Shown piece after piece: positions 59,647 through 64,000 of a stretch of 64,000 nucleotides of DNA; the stretch's first letter is position 1, and every line of letters begins with the position of its first letter. The position numbers and the translations under genes were made by a program. The notes beneath the pieces are model-generated. The model did not search any database. It was not told the origin of the DNA and was given only the letters and a program-made list of their open reading frames with translations. The stretch covers positions 1 to 64,000 of the forward strand of contig JACOUM010000012.1 in the NCBI GenBank assembly GCA_016177795.1, in the 5' to 3' direction. The stretch is from Nitrosomonadales bacterium (GTDB lineage Bacteria; Pseudomonadota; Gammaproteobacteria; Burkholderiales; Gallionellaceae).

Positions 59647-60507
59647 TCAATTGAGCACCCAGTCATGCAACGGATGCCTCGTTAAACCTTGCGCCACCAC
59701 GCCGCGCATATCCTGCGGCAACCGGGCCAACACCGCCTCGGCCTGGCTGCGGCCGGAAAATTCGGCGAATACGCAGGCACCCGACCCGGTCATCATCGCT
59801 TTGCCAAAATTATTCAGCCAAGCCAGGTGGCGTGCCACTTCCGGATAGAGCTTGCAGGCCACGGGCTGCAGGTCGTTGCGCAACTGTTCCTGCCTCTCCG
59901 GAAGGGCGCGCATTGTGATAGAAACCGTATCGCGTGTCAATTCAGGATGCCCAAAAATCTGCGCGGTCGGCACCTGCACTGGCGGAAACAGCACCACATA
60001 CCATGCTTCCGGCAAGGGACAGGCCTGCAATACCTCGCCCACACCCTCGGCGAAGGCATTCTCACCGAACACGAACAGCGGCACATCCGCGCCCAGCCGC
60101 AGTCCGATCTGCATCAGCCGCTCGCGTGACAAACCCAGCGACCACAGGCGGTTCAGCGCGATCAGCGTGGTCGCCGCATCCGAGCTGCCGCCACCCAGCC
60201 CGCCGCCCAGCGGGATGCGTTTTTCCACCGCGATGTCCACGCCGGAATCGCAGCCGGTCTCGCTTTGCAGCAACCGCGCGGCGCGCACGCACAAGTCCCG
60301 TTCCTCCGGCACACCTTCGATAGCATTGGTGCGATGCACCACGCCATCCTCACGCAGGGTGAAATGCAAGGTATCGTGCAGATCGACGAAACGAAACAGG
60401 GTTTGCAGCAGGTGGTAGCCGTCCGGCCTGCGTCCGACCACATGCAGAAACAGGTTGAGCTTGGCGGGAGCGGGGCAACTGAGGGTCGGTTTCACCGCGC
60501 TTCCCAC
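59647..60507 (-). CDS. ispE: 4-diphosphocytidyl-2-C-methyl-D-erythritol kinase
   Basis: MEP isoprenoid pathway GHMP kinase. 286 residues: [22 protein letters not shown], the ATP loop [17 protein letters not shown], and [12 protein letters not shown]. Start overlaps the lolB end by 16 bases; followed six bases later by tRNA-Gln. The lolB-ispE-tRNA-prs-rplY-pth order is highly conserved. Confidence 0.97.
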   Translation of the reverse strand: MGSAVKPTLSCPAPAKLNLFLHVVGRRPDGYHLLQTLFRFVDLHDTLHFTLREDGVVHRTNAIEGVPEERDLCVRAARLLQSETGCDSGVDIAVEKRIPLGGGLGGGSSDAATTLIALNRLWSLGLSRERLMQIGLRLGADVPLFVFGENAFAEGVGEVLQACPLPEAWYVVLFPPVQVPTAQIFGHPELTRDTVSITMRALPERQEQLRNDLQPVACKLYPEVARHLAWLNNFGKAMMTGSGACVFAEFSGRSQAEAVLARLPQDMRGVVAQGLTRHPLHDWVLN

Positions 60508-61055
60508 TCGTCGATCAGCAGTTGCATCTGCAGGGCATCACGCGTCAATTCCAGGTGTGCCGGCAGACTGCTCGCTGCATCGCCGGCGTAGCGCAGATAG
60601 CGCACCTCCCAGCCGCTCTGGCGCAATACTGCCATCCTTCCTCCGGCATCGCGCTCGATCTGCGCCTCGCCCTCCGCCATCGGCAGCGCCAGCACCCAGT
60701 AGTGCAAGCCGCTCAACGGCAGATGCCAGCCCAACACCTGCTGCATCAGCGATTCCACATCGCCGGCCTGGTAACGCTTGTCGCCATCCTCCAGCGTCGC
60801 GTTTTGCGCATCGCGATACACGCGCGCTGCCGTCTGTCCCAACGGTGCAAGCAGCAATAACTCGTCGGACTGCGGCCGGTGCACCCAGCGCAACCCGGCG
60901 GAATGGCGCGTGCCATTATGCCTGACCGCGACGCGCCCGTTCAGCGTGAACGATGCGATATCGGGCTGCACCGGGCGTAGCGCCGGAACGGGAGGCGTCG
61001 GCAACGACGAGCAACCGCCCAGCAGACACAGCCAGAGCAGGAGCGGCAGACGCAT
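60492..61055 (-). CDS. lolB: Outer membrane lipoprotein receptor LolB
   Basis: Accepts lipoproteins from LolA and inserts them into the outer membrane. 187 residues: lipobox LLGGC (Cys15), [36 protein letters not shown], and the lipid-insertion region [17 protein letters not shown]. The ATG shares one base with the stop of the TPR lipoprotein gene (TAATG). Confidence 0.92.
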   Translation of the reverse strand: MRLPLLLWLCLLGGCSSLPTPPVPALRPVQPDIASFTLNGRVAVRHNGTRHSAGLRWVHRPQSDELLLLAPLGQTAARVYRDAQNATLEDGDKRYQAGDVESLMQQVLGWHLPLSGLHYWVLALPMAEGEAQIERDAGGRMAVLRQSGWEVRYLRYAGDAASSLPAHLELTRDALQMQLLIDEWEAR

Positions 61056-62791
61056 TATTGCCCGGTGAATTTTTCGATGACCGTCCGCAACGGCACGTTG
61101 CCGGGATGCGCCTTGAGGCTGTCCTGCCAGACTTTTCCGGCTTCATCCTTGTCGCCGCGCATCCACAGCACCTCGCCCAGGTGCGCGGCGATTTCGGGAT
61201 CGGGGTTGCTGGCAAACGCGCGGCGCAGCATGGCCAGGCTCTCGTCCAGCCTGCCGCTGCGATAGTAGCCCCAACCCACGCTGTCCATGATGGCGGCATC
61301 ATCGGGGGCAAGCTGCAACGCTTTCTCGACCAGCTCAAGCGCCTCCGGAATGCGCTCATTGCGTTCCAGCAGGCTGTAGCCGAGCGCGTTGAGGGCATGC
61401 GCATGATCCGGTTTGATCTGGATCAGTTTGCGCATCAACTGCTCGAACACTTCCGGCTTGCCGATCTTTTCCGCCATCATGCCGGTTGCGTACAGCAGCT
61501 CGGGATGATTGGGCAGTTTCTCCAGGCCCTGCTGCAAAACCTGGTATGCATCTTCCACCCGCTTCGCTTCATGCAGCAATTGGGATTCGAGCAGGATCAT
61601 TTGCACACGCTGCTGATTGTCGGCGGCGGGCGTCTGGTGCAGATATTCGCGCGCCTCGTCCAGCTTGCCGGACTTGTGCCACAAGTAGACTACGCGCAAC
61701 TGTGCGGCGAACTGGTACCCGCCGCCCTTGACCTCGCGGTAATGTGCTATCGCCCGTTCTTCGTCCTCTTTCGCCTCGCTCAGCTGCCCGAGGTAATACT
61801 GCACCGTGTTCTGGTCCACTTTGCCTTTGCCGAGCAACTGCCGGAGCTGCGCCTCCGCATCCTGCAAGTCGTTCAGTTGCAGGGAAATCAGCGCAATCGC
61901 GAACGCTATATCCGGATTGTTCGGATTTTCTTTTGCCAGGCGCTGAAATTCATTGCGCGATGCCTTGTACTGTTTTTGCTCCAGCAGCATGCGGGCGTAT
62001 TGCAAACGGATTTCGCGCATGTCCGGATAATCGGACAAATAGCGGCGCAATGCCTCCAGCGCCTGCTGCGGCGCGCTTTTCAGCAATATTTGCGCTTCCA
62101 GCGAGACCGCCGTGCCCCATTTCGGCCGCAGCTTGCGTGCCTGACGCACCTCATCCAGCGCAAGTCCATCGTCGCCTGCCTGCCGCGCCAGTTGCGCTAC
62201 CGACCAATGTGCCTCGGCGATCTGCGGATAGGGTTGTGCGAGATCGCGCATCAGCTTCAAGGCGGCGGGCTTGTCCGGATATGATGCAACCATCTGGAAA
62301 ATCTGCATGAACTCGTTGCCCTGGTTTTCCTTTTCCGCTTCCAGGATCATGGCCAGTTCCGGTTGCGCCTCATCCAGTTTTCCACCGCGCAACAATATCG
62401 AAGACAACATGCGCGCCGCGAAAATTGAAGTCGGCTCAACTTCACGCCAATATCTGAGCGCATCAATTGACTTGCTCATGTCGCCGGACTCGACTGCCAG
62501 TTGCGCGGCGCGCTTGGCCAGGCGCGGGTCGCCGGTTTGTTTGGCAATATCTGCGCTGCTTCTTACCGCCAGCGCCTTGTGTCCGCGCTGGTTGGCAATT
62601 TCGGTCAACAGGAATTCATAGAGCAACTCATCGCTCAATTCCAGGTCAGGCAATACCGGCAGAACTTCCGCATCAACTTTTGCGTGTGGATGGTGCGGCG
62701 CAACCGGCTGTGCCGGTTCGGTACGCGGGGGAGTTTGTGCGCAGGCGGTGAGCAACAAACAGCAGACAATCAGATAATTCGGTTTGGTCAT
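61055..62791 (-). CDS. Outer-membrane-type TPR lipoprotein
   Basis: 578 residues. Lipobox LLTAC (Cys16), a short Pro-rich segment, then TPR units through the whole protein (for example ALNALGYSLLERNERIPEAL; AIMDSVGWGYYRSGRLDESL; AAHLGEVLWMRGDKDEAGKV). It lies just before lolB, where a large TPR protein is conserved in betaproteobacteria. It may scaffold envelope complexes, but no partner is shown. ATG at 62791 set by the lipoprotein signal; the frame extends 10 codons upstream. Confidence 0.86.
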   Translation of the reverse strand: MTKPNYLIVCCLLLTACAQTPPRTEPAQPVAPHHPHAKVDAEVLPVLPDLELSDELLYEFLLTEIANQRGHKALAVRSSADIAKQTGDPRLAKRAAQLAVESGDMSKSIDALRYWREVEPTSIFAARMLSSILLRGGKLDEAQPELAMILEAEKENQGNEFMQIFQMVASYPDKPAALKLMRDLAQPYPQIAEAHWSVAQLARQAGDDGLALDEVRQARKLRPKWGTAVSLEAQILLKSAPQQALEALRRYLSDYPDMREIRLQYARMLLEQKQYKASRNEFQRLAKENPNNPDIAFAIALISLQLNDLQDAEAQLRQLLGKGKVDQNTVQYYLGQLSEAKEDEERAIAHYREVKGGGYQFAAQLRVVYLWHKSGKLDEAREYLHQTPAADNQQRVQMILLESQLLHEAKRVEDAYQVLQQGLEKLPNHPELLYATGMMAEKIGKPEVFEQLMRKLIQIKPDHAHALNALGYSLLERNERIPEALELVEKALQLAPDDAAIMDSVGWGYYRSGRLDESLAMLRRAFASNPDPEIAAHLGEVLWMRGDKDEAGKVWQDSLKAHPGNVPLRTVIEKFTGQ

Positions 62792-62950
62792 GACAATATG
62801 CTTTTTGTAGTGAACGCGCATATTAGGTTATATCCGGCTCAATCCACAACTTTGCCGGCTGCATATTTCTGGCGGATATGGCAATTTTCAACACACTGCC
62901 GCAGCAGATTGATGCCGCCATTTAATAGGGATGCACTGCCTTGAACTGTA

Positions 62951-63859
62951 TTACCCGAACGAAGGCATTTGCAGCAGCCAGCCGAGGCCGCCCAGTGCGC
63001 CAAAGAGAATCGCCAGGTGCGCCCAGCCCCAGAACAGGTAGCGGCGCGATAATTTTTCCGGCGTCAGATTGCTGATCAGGAATAATTTGCCGTCGCGCGG
63101 CCGGCCGATGATGTGGATGTCGGGTTGGGTATGCGCTTCACGCCGCTTTTTTGTCACTTCACGCTTGGCCGCCTGGCGCGCCAGCATCCATTCCTGCATA
63201 TCCAGTTCGCCGTCATTGTTCAGGTCAAAGCGTTCGCGCAGCGCGGGCATGTCCTTTTTCCATTCGGCGAGCAGTGCATTGAGTTCGGCTCGTGTGTCGA
63301 ATTCCGCGCTCAGGCTGCGCGTACGGAAATCGCCGATGACATAGATGCTGTCGTTGTGAATGAACTTCCACTCGGTGTAGCGATAATTCCCTTCGATCCA
63401 CTGGTCATGGTGTTTGGTGATGATCTCGGCATGCTCGGGATCGACCACGCAATCGCCGCTGTCATCGCGCAGCACGAACGAATCGCTGCTTTCGCCGCTA
63501 TCGATAGTACGCCATGAATCGCCATCCTTGGTGCTGTGTTTCTCTTCCACCTCGTAGCGGTACCACAGGCAGGGCAGCGCGCGCAGTTTGCTGATCAGCG
63601 GTTCGCCGTAAGGCCTGCCGCGCCCGATCAGTTCCACGTAGCCCTGCGCGGCGGAGGCGACTTTCGAAGTCGGCGTATCGCGCACCATGCGCAGCCGGTG
63701 CAGCGCCGACAGCCAGGCGAAAAAACTGATGAGCGCCATCACCGACAGCGTGCCCAGCCAGCCAGCGCGCGACTCCAGTTTGATACCGGCCAACAGCAGC
63801 AACAGCTGCGCGCCGGAGGTAACCAGTTGTGCGTATTCGCGGCGCAGCCTGACCAGCAT
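62951..63859 (-). CDS. GIDE-domain membrane protein with EF-hand
   Basis: 302 residues. Transmembrane segments near 15-25/32-50 and at about 272-294, between them a domain like the GIDE/MULAN module (VELIGRGRPYGEPLISKLRALPCLWYRY..., FVLRDDSGDCVVDPEHAEII). Inserted at about 210-225 is an EF-hand loop DLNNDGELDMQEW with all calcium-ligand positions (D, N, D, E as position 12). Bacterial homologues commonly lie beside lemA, as here (5-base gap). Function unknown; Ca-dependent control is an inference. A variant with no RING. Confidence 0.75.
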   Translation of the reverse strand: MLVRLRREYAQLVTSGAQLLLLLAGIKLESRAGWLGTLSVMALISFFAWLSALHRLRMVRDTPTSKVASAAQGYVELIGRGRPYGEPLISKLRALPCLWYRYEVEEKHSTKDGDSWRTIDSGESSDSFVLRDDSGDCVVDPEHAEIITKHHDQWIEGNYRYTEWKFIHNDSIYVIGDFRTRSLSAEFDTRAELNALLAEWKKDMPALRERFDLNNDGELDMQEWMLARQAAKREVTKKRREAHTQPDIHIIGRPRDGKLFLISNLTPEKLSRRYLFWGWAHLAILFGALGGLGWLLQMPSFG

Positions 63860-63864
63860 GACAA

Positions 63865-64000
63865 CTAACTGAAGAGCTGCTTCATGTCCACATCCGCCTT
63901 CTCACTGGCAGAAAATTCCAGCAGCGGCTTTGCGCCGAAATTGAACAGCGCAGCGATGATACTGGCGGGAAATACTTCGATCTGCACGTTATTGATATTC
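63865..64000 (-). CDS. lemA: LemA family protein (3' end only)
   Basis: Only the last 44 codons are in the window; the gene continues beyond 64000. The fragment reads NINNVQIEVFPASIIAALFN then FGAKPLLEFSASEKADVDMKQLFS, which fits the conserved LemA C-terminus (N-x-x-I-Q-x-F-P then a phenylalanine-rich segment). LemA proteins are inner-membrane coiled-coil proteins of unclear function, often found with GIDE or TPM-domain genes. It precedes the GIDE gene in the same operon. Confidence 0.8.
   Translation of the reverse strand, partial: NINNVQIEVFPASIIAALFNFGAKPLLEFSASEKADVDMKQLFS

Overview
The window looks like a stretch of a betaproteobacterial chromosome. Housekeeping gene order and protein sequences (ProS, ClpB, Rho, Obg, Prs and the rplU-rpmA-obgE-proB run) point to Nitrosomonadales, possibly a Gallionellaceae-type organism. 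This is my recognition of family sequences, not a database result. No rRNA, CRISPR array, insertion sequence or phage genes were found. One tRNA (Gln, TTG) is present.

Layout. 0-5.2 kb: serB, a secreted pentapeptide-repeat protein, then a two-gene locus encoding a TPR plus beta-barrel outer-membrane protein (Slam-like) and a secreted FecR-domain protein. 5.3-13 kb: radC with a curious duplicated 5' end, coaBC-dut, a PEGA lipoprotein, a CBS protein, rppH, proS, and a lytic transglycosylase. 12.5-14.8 kb: a periplasmic group (TlpA-like thioredoxin, small NTF2-like protein, di-haem cytochrome c peroxidase). 14.9-22.7 kb: ychF, a low-molecular-weight tyrosine phosphatase, a small membrane protein inserted beside a decayed clpB 3' fragment, clpB with a clear heat-shock promoter, nadC, a class II glutamine amidotransferase and trxC.

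23.2-31.3 kb is the main accessory metabolic region. An isopropylmalate/isocitrate-dehydrogenase-like enzyme, a cysteine hydrolase-aldehyde dehydrogenase fusion, a SAM methyltransferase and a PaaK-like acyl-adenylating ligase are joined by three successive ATGA stop/start overlaps. They are followed by an ornithine-cyclodeaminase/mu-crystallin-like enzyme and, convergently, a second paralogous ligase. The product is unknown. 31.4-34.2 kb holds a second copy of the Slam-like/FecR two-gene system in the same gene order. These duplicated loci are the best candidate for an undescribed system: a FecR-domain cargo whose C-terminal region resembles the small barrel of Slam substrates, encoded directly after its presumed outer-membrane exporter.

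34.4-43.4 kb is housekeeping: pgeF, rluD, bamD, a Nudix hydrolase, trxA, rho, rplU-rpmA, obgE, proB and pbpG. 43.4-51.6 kb: an Atm1-type ABC exporter, a cardiolipin synthase and adjacent EEP-family protein, a REC-EAL regulator with substituted catalytic residues, and a large hybrid histidine kinase. 51.7-57 kb reads (minus strand) fmdB-like, DUF502, aspS, a secreted barnase-like RNase, its barstar inhibitor, nudB, nadA. 57-64 kb: pth, rplY, prs, tRNA-Gln, ispE, lolB, a TPR lipoprotein, a GIDE-domain membrane protein with an EF-hand, and the 3' end of lemA running off the window.

Start codons were moved downstream of the longest ORF wherever a ribosome-binding site, signal peptide or family N-terminus argued for it. 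Several short palindromic intergenic elements are listed separately.
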